From assembly GCF_024519155.1 (NCBI RefSeq), contig NZ_JANIFJ010000010.1, positions 27,355 to 91,354 on the forward strand: 64,000 bases of DNA. Direction: 5' to 3'. The notes under the pieces are model-generated. The model saw only the letters and a program-made list of their open reading frames with translations. It was not told the origin of the DNA and searched no databases. Of this stretch, positions 18,548 through 30,240 are shown in pieces (the first letter of the stretch is position 1; the number at the start of each line of letters is the position of its first letter). The translations under genes and the position numbers were made by a program. The stretch is from Mangrovibrevibacter kandeliae. Its GTDB lineage: Bacteria > Pseudomonadota > Alphaproteobacteria > Rhizobiales > Rhizobiaceae.

Positions 18548-19018
18548 GTGACCACGACCGCGAGCCTTTCCGGCTATCTCACTGAAATTGGGCACGTTCT
18601 GAACGTACGGGTGTATTTCGAGGACACCGACTTTTCCGGCGTCGTCTACCACGCCCGCTACCTCCACTTCATGGAGCGGGCGCGCACCGATTTCCTGCGC
18701 CTGCGGGGAATCGACCACCGCACCTTGGCGGCCGGCGGCTTCGGAGAGCCGATGGCCTTCGCGGTCCGGCACATGGACATCGACTTCCTGCGCCCGGCCC
18801 GGATCGACGACATCCTCGAGGTGCGCACCGAGACGCTGCTGCTCGGCGGCGCGCGCATCGTGCTGGGGCAGGAGATCCGCCTCGGCGCGACGACCCTCGT
18901 GACGGCGAAGGTCAAGGTCGCGGTGATCTCGCCGGAGGGCAAGCCGCGGCGCATGCCGGAGCGGGTCATGGCGGTGCTGGGCGCGGCGAGTGCCGCACCG
19001 CAGCAGCCGCCCGCGTGA
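18548..19018 (+). CDS. ybgC: Tol-Pal-associated acyl-CoA thioesterase YbgC
   Basis: A 156-residue hot-dog-fold thioesterase. The active-site region is VYFEDTDFSGVVYHARYLHFMERAR, with the catalytic Asp in EDTD. YbgC hydrolyses acyl-CoA or acyl-ACP and is linked to phospholipid metabolism; it is almost always the first gene of tol-pal operons. The start used is GTG at 18548, giving 19 residues before the conserved VRVYFEDTD. tolQ follows after 231 bp, a larger gap than usual, which holds a CtrA-type site. Confidence 0.92.
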   Translation: MTTTASLSGYLTEIGHVLNVRVYFEDTDFSGVVYHARYLHFMERARTDFLRLRGIDHRTLAAGGFGEPMAFAVRHMDIDFLRPARIDDILEVRTETLLLGGARIVLGQEIRLGATTLVTAKVKVAVISPEGKPRRMPERVMAVLGAASAAPQQPPA

Positions 19019-19021
19019 TCG

Positions 19022-19037
19022 TTAACGCCCCCTTAAC
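19022..19037 (+). promoter_or_regulatory. Perfect CtrA-type box upstream of tolQ
   Basis: TTAA, then CGCCCCC (7 bp), then TTAAC, an exact match to the CtrA consensus TTAA-N7-TTAAC. It lies 213 bp before the tolQ start, between ybgC and tolQ. CtrA and its regulators are encoded elsewhere in this window. Binding is inferred from the match. Confidence 0.6.
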
Positions 19038-19249
19038 CCTAATGCTGTTTCAATGGTGTCCAGAAAATTGGTGCTATGCAGCACGCCATTGTTTCACCTG
19101 ATTCGCCAGCAAAGAGGGACGCGGGGGCCAAGGGCGGCTTGTGACACGGCTCGAGGCAGGGCGGAGCGCCGGGCGCTTCGCATGGCGCTCGGCCGGTCGG
19201 CGCCGCGACGGTTCCTTCTCGTCCGAAGAAGGAAAGTTCGAGGGGCACG

Positions 19250-19966
19250 ATGAACGAGGTTGCGCAGAGCGCACTTGAGGCGCACGCGTCGGGCGTATCG
19301 GTGTGGGCACTGTTCTGGCAGGCGTCGATCATCGTCAAGCTCGTGATGCTGGGGCTGCTCGCCGCCTCGATCTGGACCTGGGCGATCATCATCGACAAGT
19401 CGATGCGCTATTCGCGTTTCCGCTCGCAGCTGAACAAGTTCGAGCACAATTTCTGGTCGGGCCAGTCGCTGGAGGAGCTCTACAACACGCTCTCCGAGCG
19501 CAAGGCCGCCGGCATGGGTGCGCTGTTCGTGGCGGCGATGCGCGAGTGGAAGAAGTCCTTCGAGAAGGGCGCCCGCTCGCCGATCGGCCTGCAGACCCGC
19601 ATCGAGAAGGCCATGGACGTGACCCTGGCGCGGGAGATGGACGGGCTTGAGTCGCGCCTCGGCTTCCTCGCCACCGTCGGCTCGGCCGCGCCCTTCATCG
19701 GCCTCTTCGGCACGGTGGTCGGCATCATGACCTCGTTCCAGGCGATCGCCGCCTCCAAGCAGACCAATCTCGCGGTGGTCGCGCCCGGTATCGCCGAGGC
19801 GCTGCTCGCCACCGCCATCGGCCTCGTCGCCGCGATCCCCGCGGTGATCGCCTACAACAAGCTGTCGGCCGATGCCGGCAAGCTCGGCATGCGCCTTGAG
19901 GCCTTCGCCGACGAGTTCTCCGCGATCCTGTCGCGGCAGATCGACGAGAAGACCGCGGCCCGCTGA
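19250..19966 (+). CDS. tolQ: Tol-Pal proton-channel subunit TolQ
   Basis: A 238-residue inner-membrane protein with three transmembrane segments (about residues 20-42, 140-160 and 178-200). The ExbB/TolQ signature is [23 protein letters not shown]. With TolR it forms the proton-driven motor that energises TolA to pull on Pal during constriction. It begins the tolQRAB block; tolR follows after 69 bp. Confidence 0.97.
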   Translation: MNEVAQSALEAHASGVSVWALFWQASIIVKLVMLGLLAASIWTWAIIIDKSMRYSRFRSQLNKFEHNFWSGQSLEELYNTLSERKAAGMGALFVAAMREWKKSFEKGARSPIGLQTRIEKAMDVTLAREMDGLESRLGFLATVGSAAPFIGLFGTVVGIMTSFQAIAASKQTNLAVVAPGIAEALLATAIGLVAAIPAVIAYNKLSADAGKLGMRLEAFADEFSAILSRQIDEKTAAR

Positions 19967-20035
19967 GGCGGCCGACGGATGTGACGCATACGGCGGGCCG
20001 ACGAGCCGGCCGCAGCTTTCGAAGGATCGACACGG

Positions 20036-20488
20036 ATGGGCATGTCGGTAGGGGCGTCGGGGGGCGGTGGATCGCGCCGCAGGCGCGGCGGGTCGCGCAG
20101 GCGCCCGATGAGCGAGATCAACGTGACGCCGATGGTCGACGTCATGCTGGTGCTGCTCATCATCTTCATGGTTGCTGCGCCGATGCTGACTGTCGGCGTG
20201 CCGCTCGAACTGCCCGAGACCTCGGCCAAGGCGATGAACTCCGACACCCAGCCGATCACCATCTCGGTGAACGCCAAGGGGCAGGTCTACATCCAGGAGA
20301 CCGAGATCGCGGTCGACGACGTCGTCGGCCAGCTGCAGCAGATCGCCAAGACGGGCTACGAGGAGCGCATCTACGTCAAGGGCGACCGCTCTGCCGACTA
20401 CGGCACGGTGATGAAGGTGATGGCGAAGATTTCCGCCGCCGGTTACCGCAACATCGGGCTCGTGACGGCGCAGGAAGCCACCAGCTAA
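20036..20488 (+). CDS. tolR: Tol-Pal motor subunit TolR
   Basis: A 150-residue ExbD/TolR protein. A basic, glycine-rich N-terminal tail is followed by MSEINVTPMVDVMLVLLIIFMVAAPM, where the Asp of MVD is the conserved proton-relay residue in the single transmembrane helix. The remainder is periplasmic and dimerises. tolA begins 16 bp after the stop. Confidence 0.97.
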   Translation: MGMSVGASGGGGSRRRRGGSRRRPMSEINVTPMVDVMLVLLIIFMVAAPMLTVGVPLELPETSAKAMNSDTQPITISVNAKGQVYIQETEIAVDDVVGQLQQIAKTGYEERIYVKGDRSADYGTVMKVMAKISAAGYRNIGLVTAQEATS

Positions 20489-20504
20489 CGGACGCCCGGG
20501 CATC

Positions 20505-21704
20505 ATGAAGCCGAGCATCGCCGCCTCCGCCGTCCTGCACGCCGCGCTTCTGAGCTGGGGCCTCTGGTCCTTCTCGTCGCCGACGGCCTTCGACGTGTCG
20601 AACGCCGAGGCTCTGCCGGTGGAGATCGTGCCGATCGAGGACCTGGCGCAGTCGCTGGTCGGCGACGACAAGGCGAAGCTCAGCGACAAGCCGGCGCCGA
20701 AGCCGACCGAGAAGCCGGCCAAGCTGCCGATGCCGGCCGAGCACGTCGGGGACAACGAGGTCGATCTCGACAGCCCGCCGAAGCCGCAGCCAAAGCCGCG
20801 TGCGGTCGAGCAGGCCGCCGCGCAGAAGCAGACGCAGAAGGCGCCCGATCCGCAGGTGGCGGCCAAGGACGCGCCGCCGCCTCCGCCGCCCCCGCCGACC
20901 CCGAAGGCTGAGCCGCCGAAGCCCGAGCCCGCCAAGCCGGAGCCGCCGCAGCCGCAGGTGGCCGAGACCCCGCAGCCGCCGGAGCCGAAGCCGGAGGTCG
21001 ACGCCGTCGAACAGACGATCGCCGCCGCGGCCGAGGACGCGCCGGCGGTCGCTCCGGTGCCGCGCAACGTCCCGCTCCCGCAGGTCAAGCCGCAGCCGCC
21101 CAAGCCCGAGGTGAAGGTCGCCGAGGCCAAGCCCGTCGAGACCAAGCCGCAGGACAAGCCGGCGGAGACCAGGCCCGCCGACACCCCGGCGAAGACGGAC
21201 CAGGCCAAGCCCGCCGAGAAGAAGGCGGCGAGCAAGGAGACCAAGAAGTCGGAGAAGAACACCGAGACGGAATCGGAGTTCAACGCCGACGACATCGCCG
21301 CGCTCCTGAACAAGGAGAAGGCCGCGGGCGGCGGTGCGAAGCGCTCGACCCAGCAGGCTTCGCTCGGCGGCGAGCGCAACACCGGAACGAAGCTGTCGCA
21401 GAGCGAGCTCGGCGAGCTGCAGGGTCTGATCAAGAAGAAGATGAAGGAGTGCTGGGCCGCGCCGTACGGCGTCGACTCGACCGAGTCGCTCCGGGTGTCG
21501 ATCCACATGCGGCTCGACCCGTCGGGTGCTCTGGAAGGCGTTCCGTCCATCGTCGACGGCGGCAGCGGCTCGACCACCGCGCGCGCGGCCGGCGACGCGG
21601 CGCTCCGTGCGGTCCGGCGCTGCGCGCCGTACAACCTGCCCACCGACAAGTACGACGCCTGGTCCGAGCTCACGCTCAACTTCGATCCGAGCGCGATGTA
21701 TTGA
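20505..21704 (+). CDS. tolA: TolA envelope-spanning protein
   Basis: A 399-residue protein: an N-terminal membrane anchor with the SAVLHAALL motif (TolA/TonB type), a long proline/lysine/alanine-rich rod (about residues 60-270) and a C-terminal domain that contacts TolB and outer-membrane partners (from LSQSELGELQGLIKKKMKECW). It links the TolQR motor to TolB-Pal. Low-complexity coding here produces long spurious open frames on other strands. Position after tolR supports the call. Confidence 0.93.
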   Translation: MKPSIAASAVLHAALLSWGLWSFSSPTAFDVSNAEALPVEIVPIEDLAQSLVGDDKAKLSDKPAPKPTEKPAKLPMPAEHVGDNEVDLDSPPKPQPKPRAVEQAAAQKQTQKAPDPQVAAKDAPPPPPPPPTPKAEPPKPEPAKPEPPQPQVAETPQPPEPKPEVDAVEQTIAAAAEDAPAVAPVPRNVPLPQVKPQPPKPEVKVAEAKPVETKPQDKPAETRPADTPAKTDQAKPAEKKAASKETKKSEKNTETESEFNADDIAALLNKEKAAGGGAKRSTQQASLGGERNTGTKLSQSELGELQGLIKKKMKECWAAPYGVDSTESLRVSIHMRLDPSGALEGVPSIVDGGSGSTTARAAGDAALRAVRRCAPYNLPTDKYDAWSELTLNFDPSAMY

Positions 21705-21788
21705 CCGCGGCGCGCTGCGCCGCCCGCCGACGTCCTGCAGTTACGGCGCGTGTTCGCGCGCCTTCCATCCGAACCGGAAGGGTTTGAC

Positions 21789-23093
21789 ATGAAGCGTAGT
21801 TTCACCGCGGCTCTCGCCGTCCTGGCGGTCGCGCTCCTCGCAGCGGCGGCGCCGGCGCGCGCGGCGCTCACGGTCGACATCACCGAGGGCACGGTCGAGC
21901 CGCTGCCGATCGCCATCAACGACTTCCAGGCGAACAGCAAGGTCGGCACGGACATCACTTCGGTGATCACCGCCGACCTCAAGCGCTCTGGCCTCTTCGC
22001 GCCGATCGACCACGCCGCCTTCATCCAGAAGAACCTCGGGCCGGACGAGACGCCGCGCTTTTCCGACTGGACGGTGATCAATGCGCAGGCGGTCGTCACC
22101 GGCCGCGTATCGCCGGAGGCCGACGGACGGCTGCGGGTCGAGTTCCGGCTGTGGGACAGCCTCGCCGGCCAGCAGATGGACGGCCAGCAGTTCTACACCA
22201 ACCCGGAGAACTGGCGGCGGGTCGCCCACATCATCGCCGACGCGATCTATCAGCGGATCACCGGTGAGAAGGGCTACTTCGACACCCGCGTGGTCTTCGT
22301 CGACGAGACGGGCCCGAAGAACAAGCGCGTCAAGCGGCTGGCGATCATGGACCAGGACGGCGCCAACGTGCGCTATCTCACCAAGGGCGGCGACCTCGTG
22401 CTGACGCCGCGCTTCTCGCCGAACCGCCAGGAGATCACCTACATGTCGTTCGGCAATGCCGAGCCGCGCGTCTATCTCCTCCAGATCGAGACCGGCCAGC
22501 GCGAGATCGTCGGCAACTTCCCGGGCATGACCTTCTCGCCGCGCTTCTCGCCGGACGGGCAGAAGGTGGTGATGAGCCTCCAGCAGGAGGGCAACGCCAA
22601 CATCTACGCCATGGATCTGCGCTCGCGGGCGACGACGCGGCTCACCAATACGGCGGCGATCGACACCTCGCCCTCCTACGCGCCGGACGGCAACCGCATC
22701 GTCTTCGAATCGGACCGGGGCGGTCGCCAGCAGCTCTACGTGATGAACGCCGACGGCAGCGGCCAGCAGCGCATCTCCTTCGGCGATGGCGCCTACTCGA
22801 CGCCGGTCTGGTCGCCGCGCGGCGATCTCATCGCCTTCACCAAGCAGACCGGCGGCCTGTTCCAGATCGGCGTGATGCGCCCCGACGGCTCGGGCGAGCG
22901 CATCCTCACCTCGGGCTTCCACAACGAAGGCCCGACCTGGGCCCCGAACGGGCGCGTGCTGATGTTCTTCCGCGACCAGGCCGGCGGCGGCGGGCCGCAC
23001 CTCTTCTCGATCGATCTGACCGGTCGCAACGAGATGCAGGTCCCGACGCCGGACTTCGCCTCCGATCCCGCCTGGTCGCCGCTTCTGGAGTAG
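21789..23093 (+). CDS. tolB: Periplasmic TolB beta-propeller
   Basis: A 434-residue periplasmic protein with a signal peptide ending APARA (about residue 22), an N-terminal alpha/beta domain and a six-bladed propeller made of repeated [15 protein letters not shown] and [15 protein letters not shown] blades. It cycles between Pal and TolA. The ATG at 21789 is chosen because it starts the signal peptide. Confidence 0.96.
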   Translation: MKRSFTAALAVLAVALLAAAAPARAALTVDITEGTVEPLPIAINDFQANSKVGTDITSVITADLKRSGLFAPIDHAAFIQKNLGPDETPRFSDWTVINAQAVVTGRVSPEADGRLRVEFRLWDSLAGQQMDGQQFYTNPENWRRVAHIIADAIYQRITGEKGYFDTRVVFVDETGPKNKRVKRLAIMDQDGANVRYLTKGGDLVLTPRFSPNRQEITYMSFGNAEPRVYLLQIETGQREIVGNFPGMTFSPRFSPDGQKVVMSLQQEGNANIYAMDLRSRATTRLTNTAAIDTSPSYAPDGNRIVFESDRGGRQQLYVMNADGSGQQRISFGDGAYSTPVWSPRGDLIAFTKQTGGLFQIGVMRPDGSGERILTSGFHNEGPTWAPNGRVLMFFRDQAGGGGPHLFSIDLTGRNEMQVPTPDFASDPAWSPLLE

Positions 23094-23298
23094 GCGAGGC
23101 GACCGAGGGCAAGCTTCGGAAAAGGCTGGGCAAAGATCGCTCTTTGCCTGCCGGCCGGAATGCCGCATAAACGCCATCTGCGACCGTTCTCTAACGCCTG
23201 TGTCGTGATCGTACGTGAGACCGTCCTTCACCCGGCGTTAACTGTTTCCGCGTAAACGGTCGGTAACGGAATCCCTTCGAACCTTAAAGGAATCGGCG

Positions 23299-23835
23299 AT
23301 GCGCCGGACTGCTTCCAAGGCCTACAGCCACATTGCCCTGCCGCTCGCCCTGGCCGCGCTCGTTGCGATCTCCGGCTGCGCCTCGAAGAAGACCGGCCTG
23401 CCGGACAATGCCGGCGAGCTCGGCCTGGGCGCCGGCGCCGGCGCCGGCGGGCTTGGTGGGTCCGGTCCCGGGTCCAACCAGGACTTCACGGTCAATGTCG
23501 GCGACCGCATCTTCTTCGACACCGACTCGTCCTCGATCCGCGCCGACGCGCAGCAGACCCTGAGCCGGCAGGCCCAGTGGCTGCAGCAGTACCCGCAGTA
23601 CGCGATCACCGTCGAGGGCCATGCGGACGAGCGCGGCACCCGCGAGTACAACCTGGCGCTCGGCGCCCGCCGCGCCGCCGCCACCCGCGACTTCCTCGCC
23701 TCGCGCGGCATCCCGGCGAGCCGCATCAAGACGATCTCCTACGGCAAGGAGCGTCCGGTGGCCGTGTGCGACGACATCTCCTGCTGGTCGCAAAACCGGC
23801 GGGCGGTCACGGTGCTCGGCGCGCCTGGCAGCTGA
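23299..23835 (+). CDS. pal: Peptidoglycan-associated lipoprotein Pal
   Basis: A 178-residue outer-membrane lipoprotein. The lipobox is AISGC, giving a lipidated cysteine near residue 27. The OmpA-like peptidoglycan-binding domain has NVGDRIFFDTDSS, VEGHADERGTREYNLALG and SYGKERPVAV, all classic Pal motifs. Separate leader of 205 bp after tolB; a strong terminator follows the gene. Confidence 0.97.
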   Translation: MRRTASKAYSHIALPLALAALVAISGCASKKTGLPDNAGELGLGAGAGAGGLGGSGPGSNQDFTVNVGDRIFFDTDSSSIRADAQQTLSRQAQWLQQYPQYAITVEGHADERGTREYNLALGARRAAATRDFLASRGIPASRIKTISYGKERPVAVCDDISCWSQNRRAVTVLGAPGS

Positions 23836-23864
23836 TCCTCCGCCCGTTCGGATGTGTTCGACGA

Positions 23865-23896
23865 CCGACGGCCCCGTGCGGGGCCGTCGGCGTTTT
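23865..23896 (+). terminator. Rho-independent terminator after pal
   Basis: CCGACGGCCCC (23865-23875) and GGGGCCGTCGG (23880-23890) form a perfect 11-bp stem with a GTGC loop, followed by CGTTTT. It should limit read-through from pal into cpoB. Confidence 0.88.
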
Positions 23897-24065
23897 GTCT
23901 TGGCCGATCGAGACACGAACGTCGGCGCCGCGCCGTTCCGCCGCGTCAAAGTTTGGCCGAACTCGCCCGTTCCATGCTATGAGGCCGTGTCCGGCCAGCC
24001 GCGCCCGATCCCCGTGTCTGCGGCTGGCGGACGCTTCGTGTTTTTCGAGTGATGGAGCCTGAAGC

Positions 24066-25040
24066 ATGGCGCTTCGCAACACCGTCCGCCTCGCGGCGAT
24101 CGGACTGAGCTTGGCCGCGGCCTGCGGTCCGGCCAGCGCCCTGAACTTGCCCTTCGGCCTCGGCGCCGAGCGAAGCGAGCGCGCCGCACCGGTCGAGGCT
24201 CCGGCCGAGAAGCCGGTGCTCCTGGCGCAGGCCGATTCCTCGGTTCGCATCAGCCAGCTCGAGGAGGAGGTGCGCCGTCTCACCGGCAAGGTCGAGGAGC
24301 TCTCCTTCCAGCTTCTGCAGATGCAGGAGCAGATGCGCAAGCAGCAGGAGGACAACGAGTTCCGCTTCCAGGATCTGGAAGGCAATGCCTCCGGCGCCGG
24401 TCAGAAGCGGACCGAAGCCGCGCCGGCGCCGGCTCAGCCGACGGGTCCCGACGTCGCCGCTGCGACACCGCCGCCTGCCGCGCCGCGCGCTGCCGCGCAA
24501 GCGCCGGCAACGCCGCCGGCCGATGGCGGCATCGGTGACGGCGGCGACCAGATCGGCCAGATTCTCGAGGCGCCGAACCTCGATCTCGGCGCCGCCGCTG
24601 CCGCACCGTCGCAGGCGCCGGGGGTGTCCTCCGACACGGTCGCGTCGATCGATCCGAAGACAGCCGACGACCTCTACACGCTCGCCTACAACTACATGCT
24701 GGCCGGCGACTATCAGCTCGCCGAGCAGAGCTTCCGCCAGTACGCGCAGACCTACCCCGGGGCCAAGGACGTGCCGGACGCGCAGTACTGGCTCGGCGAG
24801 AGCCTGTTCGCCCAGAAGAAGTACACCGACGCGGCCGAGGTCTTCCTCAACGCCCAGAAGCAGTATCCCAAGAGCGGCAAGGCGCCGGAGATGATGCTGA
24901 AGCTCGGCATGTCGCTTGCCAAGCTCGACAACCGCGAGACGGCCTGCGTGACCTATGCCGAGGTGTCGAAGCGCTATCCGAGCATGAGCGCTGCCGTGCA
25001 GAAGAAGCTGTCGGCCGAGAAGGCGTCCGCCCACTGCTGA
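24066..25040 (+). CDS. cpoB: Tol-Pal accessory protein CpoB (YbgF)
   Basis: A 324-residue periplasmic protein: signal peptide, a short coiled coil (ISQLEEEVRRLTGKVEEL, about residues 61-78) that trimerises in the family, a proline/alanine-rich linker and three C-terminal TPR repeats (DLYTLAYNYMLAGDYQLAEQSFRQYAQTYP and the two following). CpoB coordinates peptidoglycan synthesis with outer-membrane constriction. It is separated from pal by a terminator and a 230-bp gap. Confidence 0.93.
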   Translation: MALRNTVRLAAIGLSLAAACGPASALNLPFGLGAERSERAAPVEAPAEKPVLLAQADSSVRISQLEEEVRRLTGKVEELSFQLLQMQEQMRKQQEDNEFRFQDLEGNASGAGQKRTEAAPAPAQPTGPDVAAATPPPAAPRAAAQAPATPPADGGIGDGGDQIGQILEAPNLDLGAAAAAPSQAPGVSSDTVASIDPKTADDLYTLAYNYMLAGDYQLAEQSFRQYAQTYPGAKDVPDAQYWLGESLFAQKKYTDAAEVFLNAQKQYPKSGKAPEMMLKLGMSLAKLDNRETACVTYAEVSKRYPSMSAAVQKKLSAEKASAHC

Positions 25041-25219
25041 GCGCGCCTGCCCAGGCCTTCGAGCCAGAGCCCGCTGCATCGAGGCCGGGGGCGAAACGCC
25101 CGGGCGCGGAGCCCCTGACTGCCGGCGAGACACGTGATCTTCTAGATAGTTCGCTGCGGCGCCTCGCCGCGTGGAGGACGTGGGCGGGCGAGGCGCAAGA
25201 TGCCCGGCCACTGCGGATC

Positions 25220-26428
25220 GTGCTCGCCGTCTCCGGCGGGCCGGATTCGCTGGCGCTGATGCTGGCCGCAGCGCATCACCGCGCGGCGCAGAGCGACGCG
25301 CCTGACGTATGCTTCTCCGTCGTGACCGTCGATCACGGCTTGCGCCCGGACGCTGCCGCCGAGGCGCAGGCGGTTGCCCGGCTCGCCGGCAGCCTTGGGC
25401 TTCCGCATGAGACGCGGCATTGGCACCCGGTGCCGCCGGTCACGAACCTGCAGGCGCGGGCGCGCGAGGCGCGGTACGCGCTCCTCGCCGCGGCGGCGCG
25501 CGACGCGGGAGCCTGTGCGGTCATGACCGCCCATCACCTCGACGACCAGGTCGAAACCCATCTCATCGCCGCGGCGCGCAAGGCCGGGGACCGCGGCCTC
25601 GCCGGGATGCGAGAGATCCGCGATCTCGAGCCGGGGATCGCCCTCCTGCGCCCGCTGCTTGCCGTGCCCGGCGTGCGGCTGAAGGCGAATGTGGCCGCTG
25701 CCGGTCTTTCCGCTGCGGATGATCCGAGCAACCGCGATCGACGCTTTGTGCGGGTGCGGCTGCGCGAGGCGCTGGCCCGCGAGGACGTCGACCGGTCGGC
25801 CGTCCTTGCCGCCATCGCGACCCATACGGCGGCCCGCGACGCCTTCGACCGTAGGCTGGCCTCGTCACGGCATACGGCGGACGGGCCGCTCTTCGATGTC
25901 GATGCCGAAGGTGTGATCCGGATGCGCCGCTCCGCCTTCGCGCGGCTGCCGCCTGCACTCCGGCTCGCCTGGCTGGCGCGTGCGGTCGTGGCGGCGGGAG
26001 GCGGCCTGCACGCGCCGGCGCGTCCTGCGCTCGAACGGCTCGACGCGCGCCTCGAGCGTGAACGAGAAGCCGCGGCGACGCTGGGTGGGGCCGCCATCGG
26101 TGCCGATGCAGGGGCGATCCGCTTCACACGCGAGTGGGGGCGACGAGGCATCGCGGCGGTGGCGCTCGACACCGGCGTCCGGCACACCGTCTTCGACCGG
26201 CGCTTCGACGTCCACTTCGCATCGTCGCCCGCGCCAGGCTTGCGTCTTGCGCCCTTCGGGATCACGGGGCGCGGCAATCCGCACGAGCGGACGCTGCCGG
26301 TGCTCCTCGCGCCGGACGGCGCACTCCTGGCCGTCCCGCCGGGTCTGCGCGGCAAGGTCGACGCTGTCTTGCCGGTACTGACGATTCGCCAGAGGATCGT
26401 CTGGCGACTGCTCCGCGACCTCTTCTGA
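25220..26428 (+). CDS. tilS: tRNA(Ile)-lysidine synthase TilS, true start probably upstream
   Basis: The enzyme attaches lysine to C34 of tRNA-Ile(CAU), changing its decoding to AUA. The PP-loop SGGPDS opens the frame, followed by VDHGLRPDA and [12 protein letters not shown], all TilS marks; the C-terminal domain is present. The only canonical start in frame is GTG at 25220, right at the PP-loop. The same frame stays open back through the end of cpoB and encodes a plausible extra N-terminus (RDLLDSSLRRLAAWRTWAG), but has no ATG, GTG or TTG. So either a rare codon such as CTG (25115 or 25154) is used or the short form is real. Confidence 0.85.
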   Translation: MLAVSGGPDSLALMLAAAHHRAAQSDAPDVCFSVVTVDHGLRPDAAAEAQAVARLAGSLGLPHETRHWHPVPPVTNLQARAREARYALLAAAARDAGACAVMTAHHLDDQVETHLIAAARKAGDRGLAGMREIRDLEPGIALLRPLLAVPGVRLKANVAAAGLSAADDPSNRDRRFVRVRLREALAREDVDRSAVLAAIATHTAARDAFDRRLASSRHTADGPLFDVDAEGVIRMRRSAFARLPPALRLAWLARAVVAAGGGLHAPARPALERLDARLEREREAAATLGGAAIGADAGAIRFTREWGRRGIAAVALDTGVRHTVFDRRFDVHFASSPAPGLRLAPFGITGRGNPHERTLPVLLAPDGALLAVPPGLRGKVDAVLPVLTIRQRIVWRLLRDLF

Positions 26429-26525
26429 GGCCCGTGAGGCAGGGCGCAGGAGCGCTTTGTTTACGGTGTGGCCCGTCGGCGCCGGCCGGACCGTTGCCAT
26501 TCTGCCGCAAAACCGTCCGAAGCGG

Positions 26526-26554
26526 TTGGCAAGAGTCACACCTACACCTATCTT
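26526..26554 (+). promoter_or_regulatory. Sigma-70-type promoter of ftsH
   Basis: TTGGCA (26526-26531), a 17-bp spacer and TATCTT (26549-26554) lie 47 bp upstream of the ftsH ATG. Spacing is ideal. A sigma-32 promoter, which might be expected for ftsH, was not obvious. Confidence 0.5.
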
Positions 26555-26600
26555 CGAGAAAAGCGCACGGGCGACCTCGGGCGCGGGCTCAGGGCACGTA

Positions 26601-28529
<1,929 letters not shown>

Positions 28530-28561
28530 TCGGCGGGCAGGCCTCGCAGCAGAGACAGGAA

Positions 28562-28590
28562 GAGGTGGCTTCGGCCGCCTCTTTTCGTTT
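28562..28590 (+). terminator. Rho-independent terminator after ftsH
   Basis: GAGGTGGC and GCCGCCTC form an 8-bp stem (one G-T pair) around a TTCG loop, then TTTTCGTTT. It lies 33 bp beyond the ftsH stop. Confidence 0.85.
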
Positions 28591-28756
28591 GCGGGCGGGG
28601 TGCCGGACACCCGCCGCGTGACCGCGCGCCGAACGCGACGGCATCGTCGAACCGTGACCAGCGGTTGCGCAAGTCTTATCGGGTGACATTCTTTTTTACT
28701 TTCGGCGCTAGGCTGCGCCGGATACACGGTCGCGCAACCTCCGATCAGGGACTGCG

Positions 28757-30103
28757 ATGAGCAAGAGATATTTCGGCACGGACGGCATTCGCGGCCGCGC
28801 CAACCAGCATCCCATGACCGCCGAGGTCGCGATGAAGGTCGGCATGGCTGCCGGGCTCGCGTTCAGGCGTGGCAACTACCGCCACCGCGTCGTGATCGGC
28901 AAGGACACGCGCCTGTCGAGCTACATGATCGAGAACGCGATGGTCGCGGGCTTCACCGCCGTCGGCATCGACGTGTTTCTGCTCGGCCCGATGCCGACCC
29001 CGGCCGTGGCGATGCTGACGCGCTCGCTGCGCGCCGACATCGGCGTGATGATCTCGGCGTCGCACAACCCGTTCTACGACAACGGCATCAAGCTGTTCGG
29101 CCCGGACGGCTACAAGCTGTCGGACGACATCGAGGCGTCGATCGAGGCGCTGCTCGAAGAGGATCTGTCCCGCCGCCTCGCCGACAACGGCCATCTCGGC
29201 CGGGCCAAGCGCATCGACGGCGTTCACGACCGCTACATCGAGTCGGCAAAGCGCACCTTGCCGCGCCAGCTCTCGCTGGAGGGGCTGCGGGTCGCGATCG
29301 ACTGTGCCAACGGTGCCGGCTACCGCGTGGCGCCGGAGGTGCTGTGGGAGCTCGGCGCCGAGGTGGTGAAGATCGGCGTCGAACCCGACGGTCTCAACAT
29401 CAACAAGAACTGCGGCTCGACCGCGCCGGCGGCGCTGTGCGCCAAGGTCAACGAGGTGAGGGCCGACATCGGCATCGCTCTCGACGGCGATGCCGACCGG
29501 GTGCTGATCGTCGACGAGCGCGGCGAGATCGTCGACGGCGACCAGATCATGGCCGTGATCGCCGAGAGCTGGGCCGAGGATGGCCGGCTGGCCGCCGGCG
29601 GCATCGTCGCCACCATCATGTCCAATCTCGGCCTGGAGCGCTTCCTGCAGGATCGGCACCTGCAGCTCGCCCGCACCAAGGTCGGCGACCGTTACGTCGT
29701 CGAGCATATGCGCGAGCACGGCTACAATGTCGGCGGCGAGCAGTCCGGTCACATCGTCCTGTCGGACTTCTCGACCACCGGCGACGGCCTCGTGTCGGCG
29801 CTGCAGGTGCTGGCCGTGGTCAAGAAGAACGGTGGTACGGTTTCCGAGGTCTGCCGGCGCTTCGACCCGGTGCCGCAGATCCTCAAGAACGTGCGCTTCT
29901 CGGGCGGGGCGCCGCTGGAGAAGGAGGGGGTGCAGACGGTCATCGAAGCAGCTCGCCTGCGGCTTGGAAACGCCGGGCGCCTCGTCATCCGTCCGTCCGG
30001 CACCGAACCGTTGATCCGGGTCATGGCGGAGGGCGACGATCCCGCGCTTGTCGCCACGGTTGTGGACGACATCGTCGGCGCCTTGCAGTCGGTGGCGGCG
30101 TAG
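28757..30103 (+). CDS. glmM: Phosphoglucosamine mutase GlmM
   Basis: A 448-residue enzyme that converts glucosamine-6-phosphate to glucosamine-1-phosphate for peptidoglycan and lipopolysaccharide. Marks in order: FGTDGIRG at the N-terminus, the phosphoserine loop ISASHNP with Ser102, the metal loop DGDADR and the sugar/phosphate loop [12 protein letters not shown] at the C-terminus. Normal length. ftsH-glmM adjacency is common in this group; here a terminator separates them. Confidence 0.97.
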   Translation: MSKRYFGTDGIRGRANQHPMTAEVAMKVGMAAGLAFRRGNYRHRVVIGKDTRLSSYMIENAMVAGFTAVGIDVFLLGPMPTPAVAMLTRSLRADIGVMISASHNPFYDNGIKLFGPDGYKLSDDIEASIEALLEEDLSRRLADNGHLGRAKRIDGVHDRYIESAKRTLPRQLSLEGLRVAIDCANGAGYRVAPEVLWELGAEVVKIGVEPDGLNINKNCGSTAPAALCAKVNEVRADIGIALDGDADRVLIVDERGEIVDGDQIMAVIAESWAEDGRLAAGGIVATIMSNLGLERFLQDRHLQLARTKVGDRYVVEHMREHGYNVGGEQSGHIVLSDFSTTGDGLVSALQVLAVVKKNGGTVSEVCRRFDPVPQILKNVRFSGGAPLEKEGVQTVIEAARLRLGNAGRLVIRPSGTEPLIRVMAEGDDPALVATVVDDIVGALQSVAA

Positions 30104-30155
30104 GCGCCGGGCCTGCAACCGAAAAAACGCTCCTATGGTAAATCTCGTCGTAAAA

Positions 30156-30171
30156 TAAACGGCCCGTTAAC
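30156..30171 (+). promoter_or_regulatory. CtrA-type box (one mismatch) before the first outer-membrane protein
   Basis: TAAA, then CGGCCCG (7 bp), then TTAAC: one mismatch to TTAA-N7-TTAAC. It lies 69 bp before the ATG at 30241 in an unusually A/T-rich leader. Confidence 0.4.
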
Positions 30172-30240
30172 CATCGGCTTTTACCTTAGGGTTGCGAAAG
30201 TCACAGAGCTTTTGCACCGCAACCGCTAGGAGTGAAAGCG

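Noticed and set aside
19094..22099. A 1001-codon minus-strand open frame
   Set aside because: It is the antisense of tolQ, tolR, tolA and the start of tolB, caused by GC-rich low-complexity coding.
23236..23290. CtrA box upstream of pal
   Set aside because: The best match, GTAA-N7-GTAA, has two mismatches and no exact TTAA pair has the required spacing.
26429..26525. Sigma-32 promoter for ftsH
   Set aside because: I found no convincing CTTGAA and CCCCAT-type pair at proper spacing; the sigma-70-type pair is better.
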